Positions 6,645-14,958 of a DNA stretch of 24,345 nucleotides are shown in pieces (the first letter of the stretch is position 1; the number at the start of each line of letters is the position of its first letter). The translations under genes and the position numbers were made by a program. Where the stretch lies: contig JALHDK010000043.1 in assembly GCA_022838965.1 (NCBI GenBank), positions 1 through 24,345 on the forward strand. The letters are read 5' to 3'. This DNA comes from Actinomycetales bacterium. GTDB taxonomy: Bacteria; Actinomycetota; Actinomycetes; Actinomycetales; Actinomycetaceae. The notes under the pieces are model-generated. The model worked only from the letters and a program-made list of their open reading frames with translations, had not been told where the DNA came from and made no database searches.

Positions 6645-7853
6645 GTGGCCATCACGAAACGCAAGCTGCCGTCGGGGACGACGGCCTGGCGGGTGAGGAT
6701 CTACCTGAACCAGCGCGTCGTCGCCGAACAGTCCTTCTCCCGGTTGTCCGAGGCACGGCGCTGGGAGGCGGACCAGGAGTCGAAGCTCCGGGCAGGAGAG
6801 TGGATCGACCCCAACCGCGGCAAGGTCACCTTCGCGGAAGTAGCCGAGGAGTGGCAGGCCTCCCGCGAGCATCTCGCCGTCCGCTCCCAGGAGACCACCC
6901 GCTTCCTGCTCAACCGGTACGTGCTCCCTAAGCTCGGCCGCCTGCCGGTCGCCGCGATCTCGTCCATCGACGTCGAGAACGTCCTCACCGCGATGACGAG
7001 CCGGGACCTGGCGATCGCCACCCAACGTCGCACCCTGTCCGTCATCCGGCTCGTGCTCCAGCGCGCTGTCGACGACAAGCGGCTGGCCGTGAACGTCGCC
7101 CAGCAGGTCAAGCAGCCCCGCGGGCCCGTCCGCCACGAACCCCGCTGGCTCACCGCCCAGGAACTCCAGGACCTCGTGCACGCGGTGCCGGCGCACTGCC
7201 GGCCCGTCGTGCTGTTCCTCGGACTGACCGGCGCGCGGTTCTCGGAGATGGCCGCCCTGACCGTCGGCGACGTCATCCAGACCCGCCACGGGCTCGGCGT
7301 GCGCATCCATCGCGCGGCACCACAGTCGAAGACGTCCAGCCGGGCGGTCATGGGGTCCACCAAAACGCACATCGCCCGGACTGTCCCGGTGCCCGCACCG
7401 CTCCTTCAGTATGTCGAGGAGCGGACCCGCCACGCCAAGAAGACGGACTACCTGTTCCCCTCCCCCACCGGGACGATCTGGACCAACACCAACTTCCGGC
7501 TCCGCGCCAAATGGTCCCAGTCCCTGAAGAAGGCAGGCCTGACCGGAACCCGCATCCACGACCTCCGTCACACGGCCGCCTCGCTCCTCATCGCGTCCGG
7601 CGCCGACCTGAAGTCCGTCCAGGGCTTGCTGGGCCACGCCAGCGGCACGATGACGATGGACCTCTACGGCCACCTCTTCGAGGACGCCCCGTGGCGCGCG
7701 ATGGAGCACCTGCCGCACCTCGAACTGGGCGCCGGATCGGGCCAAGAAAACGTCAACCCGCCCGCCACTGGCCATTCACTGGCCACGCGGGCCGAAAACC
7801 GGGCCTCTGAACCCTCTGACCAGACGGACTCACCGGAAAACCACCCGGCCTGA
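6645..7853 (+). CDS. int: Tyrosine recombinase / phage-type integrase
   Basis: GTG 6645 gives 402 residues. The N-terminus (WRVRIYLNQRVVAEQSF) is the arm-binding AP2-like domain, residues ~60-150 are the core-binding SAM-like domain, and residues ~165-350 are the catalytic domain. Catalytic residues are visible: Arg198 in TGARFSEMAAL, Lys240 as a likely second residue, His305 and Arg308 in HDLRHTAASLL, His331 in GLLGHAS and the nucleophile Tyr341 in MDLYGHL. The C-terminal ~45 residues are low in structure. The gene points at and almost reaches the tRNA-Arg 3' end, which marks that tRNA as the integration site. It should integrate the element and, with Xis, excise it. Confidence 0.95.
   Translation: MAITKRKLPSGTTAWRVRIYLNQRVVAEQSFSRLSEARRWEADQESKLRAGEWIDPNRGKVTFAEVAEEWQASREHLAVRSQETTRFLLNRYVLPKLGRLPVAAISSIDVENVLTAMTSRDLAIATQRRTLSVIRLVLQRAVDDKRLAVNVAQQVKQPRGPVRHEPRWLTAQELQDLVHAVPAHCRPVVLFLGLTGARFSEMAALTVGDVIQTRHGLGVRIHRAAPQSKTSSRAVMGSTKTHIARTVPVPAPLLQYVEERTRHAKKTDYLFPSPTGTIWTNTNFRLRAKWSQSLKKAGLTGTRIHDLRHTAASLLIASGADLKSVQGLLGHASGTMTMDLYGHLFEDAPWRAMEHLPHLELGAGSGQENVNPPATGHSLATRAENRASEPSDQTDSPENHPA
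7766..7785. repeat. Two 9-bp direct repeats CACTGGCCA near the attachment end
   Basis: CACTGGCCA occurs at 7766-7774 and 7777-7785, an 11-base period, within the integrase 3' end and about 90-105 bases from the tRNA 3' end. Each contains the palindrome TGGCCA. The position and helical-turn spacing would suit arm-type recombinase sites, but they are also inside coding sequence. Confidence 0.35.
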
Positions 7854-7900
7854 CCTGCGACGATGCTCCGGTGCCCCCGGCGCGATTCGAACGCGCGACA
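7854..7900. other. Probable attachment site (att) at the tRNA-Arg 3' end
   Basis: The integrase stops at 7853 and the tRNA 3' end is at 7872. Elements of this type recombine at the tRNA 3' part, usually the T-arm and acceptor stem, here about 7872-7900. The intact tRNA remains on the chromosomal side. The matching copy at the other element end is not in this window, so the core cannot be delimited. Confidence 0.45.
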
Positions 7901-7944
7901 CCCGCTTTAGGAGAGCGGTGCTCTATCCCCTGAGCTACGGGGGC
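7872..7944 (-). tRNA. tRNA-Arg (anticodon CCT)
   Basis: Read on the reverse strand, a 73-nt cloverleaf folds fully: acceptor GCCCCCG/CGGGGGC with discriminator A, D-arm GCTC/GAGC, anticodon arm CCGCT-CTCCTAA-AGCGG with anticodon CCT (reads AGG), five-base variable loop GTGTC and T-arm GCGCG-TTCGAAT-CGCGC. The CCA end is not encoded (CCG follows). A -10-like TAGACT lies at 7966-7961 on the reverse strand. The 3' end faces the integrase gene of the integrated element. Confidence 0.97.
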
Positions 7945-7960
7945 CAGGCGATGCGCGACA

Positions 7961-7966
7961 AGTCTA
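7961..7966 (-). promoter_or_regulatory. -10 element for tRNA-Arg
   Basis: Reverse-strand TAGACT lies 16 bases before the mature tRNA 5' end and fits the actinobacterial -10 pattern TANNNT. No clear -35 is seen. Confidence 0.45.
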
Positions 7967-7999
7967 CCCGAGCGCGGGAGCTCGGCAGCGGGGCGGGTG

Positions 8000-8049
8000 G
8001 TCCCGCCCCGCCCGCCGGGGCACCGTCCCGCCCCGCCCGCCGGGGCACC
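8000..8049. repeat. 25-bp tandem repeat, two exact copies
   Basis: Two identical 25-base units (8000-8024 and 8025-8049) begin GTCCCGCCCC and end CCGGGGCACC. They end just before the probable -10 of the ornithine aminotransferase gene. Each unit contains inverted GC-rich arms (CCCGCC, GGGGCAC). Confidence 0.9.
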
Positions 8050-8050
8050 T

Positions 8051-8056
8051 TACGAT
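8051..8056 (+). promoter_or_regulatory. -10 element, probable leaderless promoter of rocD
   Basis: TACGAT fits the actinobacterial -10 consensus and is followed after seven bases by GTG 8064. There is no Shine-Dalgarno sequence. The ATG at 8055 overlaps the hexamer and so would not be transcribed if this is the promoter. Confidence 0.5.
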
Positions 8057-8063
8057 GATTCTC

Positions 8064-9257
8064 GTGCCCCATCGCAGCGTGCTCGCCCCCAACTACCGTC
8101 CCCTGGAGATCACCATCCGCAGCGGGCAGGGGGTGTGGCTCACCGATATCCATGGCAGGGCCTACCTCGACTGCCTCGCCGGATACTCCGCCGTGAACTT
8201 CGGGCACGCGCACCCGCGTCTCGTCGCGGCGGCTCACGAGCAGGTGGCGAGGCTGACGCTCATCTCGCGGGCCTTCAACCACGACCTCCTGCTCCCCTAC
8301 GCCGAGGCCCTCACCACGCTCACCAACACGGAGACCATGCTCCCCATGAACACCGGCGCGGAGGCGGTCGAGACGGCCATCAAGGCGGCGCGCAAGTGGG
8401 GCTATCTGGTGAAGGGCGTTCCGGAGGGCCGCGCGGAGATCATCGTGGCCGCGAACTCCTTCCACGGTCGCACCACCACGCTCATCTCCTTCTCCTCCGA
8501 CCCCGCCGCCCGCGACCACTACGGTCCCTACACCCCGGGTTTCGTCGTCGTGCCCTACGACGACGCCGGAGCGGTCGCGGCCGCCATCACCCCGGAGACG
8601 GTCGCCATCCTGGTGGAACCCATCCAGGGCGAGGCCGGGGTCATCATCCCGGCACCGACCTACCTCCCCAGTCTCCGCGACCTCGCCACGGCCAACGACG
8701 TCCTGCTGATCCTCGACGAGGTGCAGTCCGGCCTCGGCCGGACGGGCTGGACGCTGGACCAGGAGCGCGTCGGCGTCGAGGCGGACCTCACCACCCTCGG
8801 CAAGGCGCTCGGCGGCGGCCTGATGCCGGTGTCCGCCGTCGTCGGCAGGCATGACGTCCTGTCGCTGATGACGGTGGGCACCCATGGATCCACCTTCGGC
8901 GGCAACCCCCTGGCATGCCGGATCGGGACGGAGGTGGTGGCGATGCTGGACTCGGGCGAGTTCCAGCAACGCGCCCGCGATCTGGAGGGCCTCCTCGGGG
9001 ATCGACTCGACGGCCTGGTCGATGAGGGCCTGCTGAGCGCCAGCCGCCACGTGGGCCTCTGGGCCGGCATCGACGCGAACCCGGAGCTGGGCCTCACCGG
9101 CCGCCAGATCTGTGAGGGGCTGCAGGCCCGCGGGGTCCTGGCCAAGGACACCCATGGTTCCACGATCCGCCTCGCGCCCCCGCTGGTGATTGAGCGCCAC
9201 GAACTCGAGATCGCGCTGGACGCCCTCCAGGACACCCTGCGAGCCGCGCTGGGGTGA
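8064..9257 (+). CDS. rocD: Ornithine--oxo-acid aminotransferase
   Basis: A class-III PLP aminotransferase that converts ornithine and 2-oxoglutarate to glutamate semialdehyde and glutamate. GTG 8064 gives 397 residues; ATG 8055 is possible but overlaps a -10 hexamer. Family motifs: YLDCLAGYSAVNFGHAHP near the N-terminus, NTGAEAVETAIKAARKWGY (phosphate-binding and ornithine-type), NSFHGRT, ILVEPIQGEAG, LILDEVQSGLGRTG (Asp binding the pyridine nitrogen), and the Schiff-base lysine in TLGKALGGG. The GYSA and ARKWGY signatures favour ornithine over acetylornithine or GABA aminotransferases. Length is normal. It converges with the stress-protein gene, with only about 10 bases between stops and no hairpin there. 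No arginase or other arginine-pathway gene adjoins it. Confidence 0.9.
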   Translation: MPHRSVLAPNYRPLEITIRSGQGVWLTDIHGRAYLDCLAGYSAVNFGHAHPRLVAAAHEQVARLTLISRAFNHDLLLPYAEALTTLTNTETMLPMNTGAEAVETAIKAARKWGYLVKGVPEGRAEIIVAANSFHGRTTTLISFSSDPAARDHYGPYTPGFVVVPYDDAGAVAAAITPETVAILVEPIQGEAGVIIPAPTYLPSLRDLATANDVLLILDEVQSGLGRTGWTLDQERVGVEADLTTLGKALGGGLMPVSAVVGRHDVLSLMTVGTHGSTFGGNPLACRIGTEVVAMLDSGEFQQRARDLEGLLGDRLDGLVDEGLLSASRHVGLWAGIDANPELGLTGRQICEGLQARGVLAKDTHGSTIRLAPPLVIERHELEIALDALQDTLRAALG

Positions 9258-9268
9258 CGCGGGTCAGC

Positions 9269-10198
9269 TCACTTCTGCCACGGGAACCGAGTGGGGAACT
9301 CGCCCTCGTCGTCGAGCTTCGCGGGCACCACGAGAACCGGGCAGTCCGAGTGGGCGATGACCGTCTGTGACGTCGAGCCCAGCAGCAGGCCGGCGAATCC
9401 GCCCCGGCCGCGCGTGCCCACCACGAGCAGGTCGACGGCGGTGCTGAACTCGGTCAGCAGGGCGGCCGGGCTGCCGTCGAGGGCGTGACGGCGGACCGTC
9501 AGCGTGCGATCGCCGAGCGCCTGGTCGACGGTGACGTTGAGCCCCTCCCGGACATCGGCGAGCAGTTGATCGCGGTCGATGTTGCCGGGGACCCACGCCA
9601 TGGCGCCCGCGCCCTGCGCGATCGGGACGGCCGCCACAGCGGTCAGTTCCGCCCCCCACAGCTCCGCCTCCTGGATGGCCCGCTTGAGCGCCTTCTTCGC
9701 GGAGACGGACCCGTCCACGCCGACGACGATCCGCCGAACCGGGAGTCTCAGCGTGTGCTTCTCGCCGTGGACCGGCACGATCACCGTCGGGCAGTGGGCG
9801 CGTGGCGCGAGCGACGTCGACACGGTTCCGAGGAGACGATCCGCGAACGCCGTGCCACCTTCCTTCCCGATCACGATGAGTCCCGCCTGTCGCGACAGTT
9901 CGAGGAGCACGCCGGTCGAATCGCCCGGCTCCACCGCTGTGGTGATCACCACCCCGCTGCCCGCGGCGCGCGCGGCCGCGTCCGCGACCACCCGTTCCGC
10001 GCCCGCGCGGATCTGCTTGTCATCGATGGCGAGGTAGCCGCCGTCGAGAGTCGCGCCGGAGAAGGTCGGCAGGGAGTAGACGCACACGACGTGGACCCGC
10101 CAGCCCAGCTGCTTCGCCTCGGCGATGGCCCAGTCCACCGCCATCATGCTGGCTGTGGAACCGTCCACTCCCACCAGGACGACTGGCTCGTGAGTCAT
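9269..10198 (-). CDS. Universal stress protein, tandem UspA domains
   Basis: ATG 10198 with a clear SD (GAGGAG) gives 309 residues; the frame is open to 10294 without support. Two UspA domains: one starts at VVLVGVDGSTASMMAVDWA and ends with VIVPV, the second starts at RRIVVGVDGSVSAKKALKRA and ends with CPVLVVPA. The second has the full ATP-binding loop GTRGRGGFAGLLLGSTSQ; the first has a related GKEGGTAFADRLLGTVS, so ATP binding is plausible in both. Such tandem proteins are common in actinobacteria and are usually induced by hypoxia or stationary phase. The gene follows the peptidase gene on the same strand but a strong hairpin separates them. Confidence 0.93.
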   Translation of the reverse strand: MTHEPVVLVGVDGSTASMMAVDWAIAEAKQLGWRVHVVCVYSLPTFSGATLDGGYLAIDDKQIRAGAERVVADAAARAAGSGVVITTAVEPGDSTGVLLELSRQAGLIVIGKEGGTAFADRLLGTVSTSLAPRAHCPTVIVPVHGEKHTLRLPVRRIVVGVDGSVSAKKALKRAIQEAELWGAELTAVAAVPIAQGAGAMAWVPGNIDRDQLLADVREGLNVTVDQALGDRTLTVRRHALDGSPAALLTEFSTAVDLLVVGTRGRGGFAGLLLGSTSQTVIAHSDCPVLVVPAKLDDEGEFPTRFPWQK

Positions 10199-10301
10199 GT
10201 CACTCTCCTCACACGGGGGTCGTACGCTCCCATCCTTCCATGCAACGATCCGGAAGGGGCCGCGCCCGGGCGATCCCGTCACCCACCGCTCCACGACGGC
10301 G

Positions 10302-10328
10302 AGGACCCCCGGGAATCCCGGGGGTCCT
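10302..10328 (-). terminator. Hairpin terminator downstream of nlpC/P60
   Basis: AGGACCCCCGGG (10302-10313) pairs perfectly with CCCGGGGGTCCT (10317-10328) around a three-base loop. It lies 18 bases past the peptidase stop on the reverse strand. There is no U-tract, as is common in high-GC actinobacteria. Confidence 0.75.
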
Positions 10329-10345
10329 GGCGCGGTTCTGGCCGA

Positions 10346-11077
10346 TCAGGCGCCGTAGGGGCGGATGAAGACCGGGTTGGTCATGTAGATGGGGCCCGCC
10401 TGGAGCGGGACGCCCGGGCGGCGGGCGGCGATGTGCTGCCCGTTGCCGAGGTAGATCCCGATGTGACCCGGCTCCCAGATCAGGTCGCCCGGCCGCGCCT
10501 CGGACGCGGAGACCACCCTGCCGGCGTAACGCTGGGCGTCCGCGGTCCGGGGCAGGGAGATGCCGACCTGGGCGTACACGTACTGGGTGAAGCCGGAGCA
10601 GTCGAACCCGGCCGGCGTGGAACCACCCGAGACGTACGGCACGCCGATGTAGCGCATGGCGATGGACACGATGGACGCGCCGATGCCGGACGCCGGGGCA
10701 TCCGCCACGGCGGTGCGGGAAGCTGACCGCGAGGACGTGGTGGCGACCGGCTCCGGCTCGGGGGCGGGCCGTGCCGTGGCGGACATCTCGAGAACGTCGA
10801 ACTCGGCGTCCGCCGCAACCCGCACGGTCGGGGAGAGCGAGAGCGAGGCGAGCGCGGTGTCGGTGAGGGTGGTCGCGCCGGCCTTCGGGGTCGCGACATC
10901 GAAATTCAGCGGGGCGGCCGACGCCGTGGTGGCCACCATGGTGAGAACCAGAGCGGAGCACGACGCCAGGAGGGCTCCACGGCGCACGTCCGGGTTCACG
11001 GCGGCGGCGTCCATCAGGCCCGCAAGTGGGATGCGACGCGGAGCGCTGTGCTTGGCCCGGTCAACGGTGTTGGTCAC
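10346..11077 (-). CDS. Secreted NlpC/P60 peptidoglycan endopeptidase
   Basis: GTG 11077 is fixed by the SD AGGAGAGG just upstream and gives 243 residues. A long signal peptide is seen: a basic N-region, a hydrophobic core (ALLASCSALVLTMVATT) and a cleavage site near ASAA at residue 55. A Pro/Ser/Thr-rich linker leads to a C-terminal NlpC/P60 domain from about residue 130. Catalytic Cys160 lies in FDCSGFTQYV, His205 in GHIGIYLG and His215 in QHIAAR. It should cut D-Glu/DAP peptide bonds in cell-wall peptides during growth or division. A c-di-AMP riboswitch precedes it, an arrangement known for actinobacterial cell-wall hydrolases. A hairpin ends the gene. Confidence 0.94.
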   Translation of the reverse strand: MTNTVDRAKHSAPRRIPLAGLMDAAAVNPDVRRGALLASCSALVLTMVATTASAAPLNFDVATPKAGATTLTDTALASLSLSPTVRVAADAEFDVLEMSATARPAPEPEPVATTSSRSASRTAVADAPASGIGASIVSIAMRYIGVPYVSGGSTPAGFDCSGFTQYVYAQVGISLPRTADAQRYAGRVVSASEARPGDLIWEPGHIGIYLGNGQHIAARRPGVPLQAGPIYMTNPVFIRPYGA

Positions 11078-11092
11078 GTGTGTTACCTCTCC

Positions 11093-11240
11093 TTGCCTAC
11101 GAGGTGAGCTGTCGGGTGCGGGCGGAGTGTGTGCCCGGATCCGGTGGATCTGTACCCCGAGGGCCCTGCGGGCCCGGTGTGGTTCCCCCGTTCCTGTCAT
11201 TGGCTTGATCAACCCGGTCTCACCGACAGGACTAGGCTGT
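11093..11240 (-). ncRNA. ydaO/yuaA c-di-AMP riboswitch
   Basis: The reverse strand between the promoter region and the peptidase SD carries the conserved ydaO blocks in order: CCTGTCGGTGAG, GGTTGATCAAGCCAAT, GACAGGAACGGGGGAACC, a GC-rich hairpin (GGGCCCGCAGGGCCC), CGGGGTACAGATCC, and the 3' block CCCGACAGCTCACCTCGTAG with AGGAGAG following. The last two blocks are nearly diagnostic. In actinobacteria this class binds cyclic di-AMP and turns off cell-wall hydrolase genes such as NlpC/P60 and Rpf. The position, ending a few bases before the SD, would allow control of either termination or translation. Confidence 0.88.
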
Positions 11241-11259
11241 GGCCGGGATTCCCGGTGGA

Positions 11260-11274
11260 GTGTTCCGGGAACAC
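11260..11274. repeat. Palindrome GTGTTCC-G-GGAACAC upstream of the riboswitch
   Basis: Seven-base perfect arms around one G. It lies just upstream of the riboswitch 5' end and next to a second short inverted pair (GGGATTCCC region, 11246-11254). It could be an operator for the peptidase promoter or part of the 5' leader. No regulator is assigned. Confidence 0.4.
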
Positions 11275-11360
11275 CTCAACGATATCGAATCGTTATCTGA
11301 AATGTCACGGTTGTGTCACGATTGTGAGCAAGCTCCCACCCCGGTCCCGGCGCGACCCCC

Positions 11361-13111
<1,751 letters not shown>

Positions 13112-13129
13112 CCGGCAGCCCGGTGGGGG

Positions 13130-14623
13130 TCAGACTCCGAGAGCAGCCTTGATCGGGCCGAGCACGAAGTAGATCACGAACGCGACCGCTGCGCCCCACA
13201 TGAGGGGGTGCACTCCCCGCGCCCTCCCACGAGCGACGGCGATGAGCACGTAGGAGATGAACCCGGCCCCGATGCCCACGGTGATCGAGTAGGCGAAGGG
13301 CATGAGGACCATGGTGAGGAAGGCGGGGATCGCCACGCCGTAGTCGCGCCAGTCGATCCCGGACACCTGCATGACCATCAGGAAGCCGACCACCACGAGT
13401 GCCGGCGCCGCCGCCTCGGACGGAACCATGTCCACGAGCGGGGAGAGGAACGTGGCGAGGAGGAACGCGACCCCCGTCACCACCGACGCCAGGCCCGTCC
13501 GGGCGCCGTCTCCCACACCCGAGGCGGATTCGATGTACGAGGTGTTCGAGGACACCGATCCCGCACCTCCCGCGATCGCGCCGAGCGAGTCGACGACGAG
13601 GATCTGACGGGTCTTCGGGGGGTTCCCCTCCTCGTCCAGCAGACCGGCCTCCGCCCCCACCGCGACCATCGTGCCCATCGTGTCGAAGAAGTCCGCCAGC
13701 AGCAGCGTGAAGACCAGCAGGGCAACCGCGACGATTCCGATCCTGCCCACGGCCCCGAACAACGAGAACTGCCCGATCAGCGAGAAGTCCGGGACGGTGA
13801 CGAACCGCTCCGGGATGGCCGGGCTGTTCAGCATCCAGCCGGTCTCGTTGACCACGGCCCCGGTCGCGTCCGTTCGCGTCCCGACCTTCGCCACCGCCTC
13901 GATGATCACCGCGAGGACCGTGCCGGCGACGATCGCGATGAGGAGACCACCGCGCACCTGGCGGACCATGAGGACGAGCGCGAGCACGAGGCCCACGACG
14001 AACACGAGCAGCGGCCAGCCGCTGAGGGATCCACCGACACCCAGTTCGACCACGGTGCCCGCGCCGCGGCGGATGAACCCCGCGTCCACGAATCCGATGA
14101 GGGCGATGAACAGGCCGATGCCGACGGAGATCGCCACCTTGAGTTCCCGTGGCACCGCCTTGAACACCGCCGTCCGGAAACCGGTGAGGACGAGCACCAG
14201 GATGATGATTCCCTCGAGGACCACGAGACCCATGGCATCGGGCCAGGCCATGCCCGGGAGGAAGGCGATGGAGTACGCGACCACCGCATTGAGACCGAGA
14301 CCCGCGGCCAGCGCGAGGGGGAAGTTGGCGACGACGCCCATGAGAATGGACATCACACCCGCCACCAGCGCTGTCGCAGCTGCGACCGCCGGCAGATCCG
14401 GGACGTCACCGCCGCCGAGGAAGCTCCCCTCGCCGAGGCTCGCCTTCACGGTGCCGATGATGAGCGGGTTCAGCACGATGATGTAGCTCATCGTGAAGAA
14501 GGTGACCAGTCCGCCGCGGATCTCGGTGCCGACCGAGGAGCCCCGTTCCTGGATCCTGAACATGGTCTCCAGCCACTGGGGGTGTGGCGGAGCGGTGCGC
14601 GCTGCGCTGAGGGTTTCTCTCAC
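13130..14623 (-). CDS. NCS2-family purine permease (AzgA-like)
   Basis: GTG 14623 gives 497 residues; ATG 14671 would add 16 basic residues but has no SD, whereas a CACAAT -10 lies eight bases before the GTG. Family signs: FRIQERGSSVGTEIRGGLVTFFTMSYIIVLNP at the N-terminus (nucleobase transporter signature of the GTEIRGG type), about 12-14 hydrophobic segments, ADFFDTMGTMVAVGAEAGLLDE (the AzgA-subfamily motif), and SSNTSYIESASGVGDGARTGLASVVTG. The protein should import adenine, guanine or hypoxanthine with protons. Length is somewhat above the usual ~450 because of internal loops. It converges with serC and diverges from the DUF2530 gene. Confidence 0.92.
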   Translation of the reverse strand: MRETLSAARTAPPHPQWLETMFRIQERGSSVGTEIRGGLVTFFTMSYIIVLNPLIIGTVKASLGEGSFLGGGDVPDLPAVAAATALVAGVMSILMGVVANFPLALAAGLGLNAVVAYSIAFLPGMAWPDAMGLVVLEGIIILVLVLTGFRTAVFKAVPRELKVAISVGIGLFIALIGFVDAGFIRRGAGTVVELGVGGSLSGWPLLVFVVGLVLALVLMVRQVRGGLLIAIVAGTVLAVIIEAVAKVGTRTDATGAVVNETGWMLNSPAIPERFVTVPDFSLIGQFSLFGAVGRIGIVAVALLVFTLLLADFFDTMGTMVAVGAEAGLLDEEGNPPKTRQILVVDSLGAIAGGAGSVSSNTSYIESASGVGDGARTGLASVVTGVAFLLATFLSPLVDMVPSEAAAPALVVVGFLMVMQVSGIDWRDYGVAIPAFLTMVLMPFAYSITVGIGAGFISYVLIAVARGRARGVHPLMWGAAVAFVIYFVLGPIKAALGV

Positions 14624-14631
14624 GTGGCGAG

Positions 14632-14637
14632 ATTGTG
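14632..14637 (-). promoter_or_regulatory. -10-like element for the NCS2 permease
   Basis: Reverse-strand CACAAT stands eight bases before GTG 14623 without an SD between. It mirrors the CACAAT before the divergent gene at 14698. Confidence 0.35.
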
Positions 14638-14697
14638 CCCGGCTGCGGGGATCGGTGCGGCGCGCGTTCATGTGGTGGGCTCGTGGGTGAGCCGTGA

Positions 14698-14703
14698 CAC
14701 AAT
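14698..14703 (+). promoter_or_regulatory. -10-like element, leaderless promoter of the DUF2530 gene
   Basis: CACAAT is followed after six bases by GTG 14710, with no SD. The spacing suits a leaderless transcript. Confidence 0.35.
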
Positions 14704-14709
14704 GGCGTC

Positions 14710-14958
14710 GTGCACACGTCCCGTCGCCAGTTGCCGCCGGCGAGGATCCGCATGGTGCCGCTGACCCTCGTCGGGCTCGGGCTCTGGCTGGTGGCGCTCG
14801 TGGTTGTCCTCGTCCGCGGGGCCTCCCCGGATGCCCGCGACATCACCCTCGCGGGCATCGTGCTGGGCGTGCTCCTGCTGGCGTGGGCGGTCCGGATGGA
14901 CCGCCGCCTCGACCGCACACCGCCTCAGGCGAGCAAGACCCGGGACGTCATGACGTGA
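14710..14958 (+). CDS. DUF2530 small membrane protein
   Basis: GTG 14710 gives 82 residues. A short basic N-terminus (RRQLPPARIRMVPLTLVG) precedes two membrane segments, about residues 16-36 (LTLVGLGLWLVALVVVLV) and 46-61 (LAGIVLGVLLLAWAV), then a basic C-terminal tail. This is the pattern of DUF2530, an actinobacteria-restricted family of unknown function often found beside purine permease, DUF3027 and cold-shock genes, as here. The 3' end overlaps the end of the convergent DUF3027 gene by about ten bases. Confidence 0.75.
   Translation: MHTSRRQLPPARIRMVPLTLVGLGLWLVALVVVLVRGASPDARDITLAGIVLGVLLLAWAVRMDRRLDRTPPQASKTRDVMT

Larger units (their letters stand above)
745..7871. mobile_element. AICE-like integrated element, integrase-proximal part
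   Basis: A tyrosine recombinase gene ends 18 bases from the 3' end of tRNA-Arg(CCT). It is preceded by a small HTH excisionase and, further upstream, by a primase-polymerase and a DUF4913-like gene. This order (prim-pol, xis, int, tRNA) is typical of actinomycete integrative and conjugative elements and related plasmidic islands. The element extends to the left of the tRNA. The opposite attachment site, transfer genes (FtsK/TraB-like) and a RepSA-type initiator are not in the window. The left coordinate is only where the actinobacterial sequence appears to begin. Two inserts of lower GC content interrupt the backbone. Confidence 0.65.

Noticed and set aside
6582..7775. A long reverse-strand open frame opposite the integrase
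   Set aside because: The integrase has all catalytic residues on the + strand; the antisense product has no recognisable motif.
1..7800. A second copy of the tRNA-Arg 3' end as the opposite attachment site
   Set aside because: By reading I found no such copy inside the window; the distal site is probably beyond the left edge.
8000..8049. Possible CRISPR-like repeat (also 16249-16308)
   Set aside because: The units are directly adjacent with no spacers, so these are tandem repeats, not CRISPR arrays.
9258..9268. Terminator between convergent rocD and the stress protein
   Set aside because: Only about ten bases lie between the stops and no hairpin is visible.
9485..10726. A 413-residue + strand open frame opposite the universal stress protein and peptidase
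   Set aside because: It crosses two well-supported reverse-strand genes and a terminator and has low-complexity charged composition.
13208..14764. A 518-residue open frame on the + strand opposite the purine permease
   Set aside because: It is an antisense shadow of a real transporter gene: extremely Asp/His/Arg-rich with no domain, caused by high GC.
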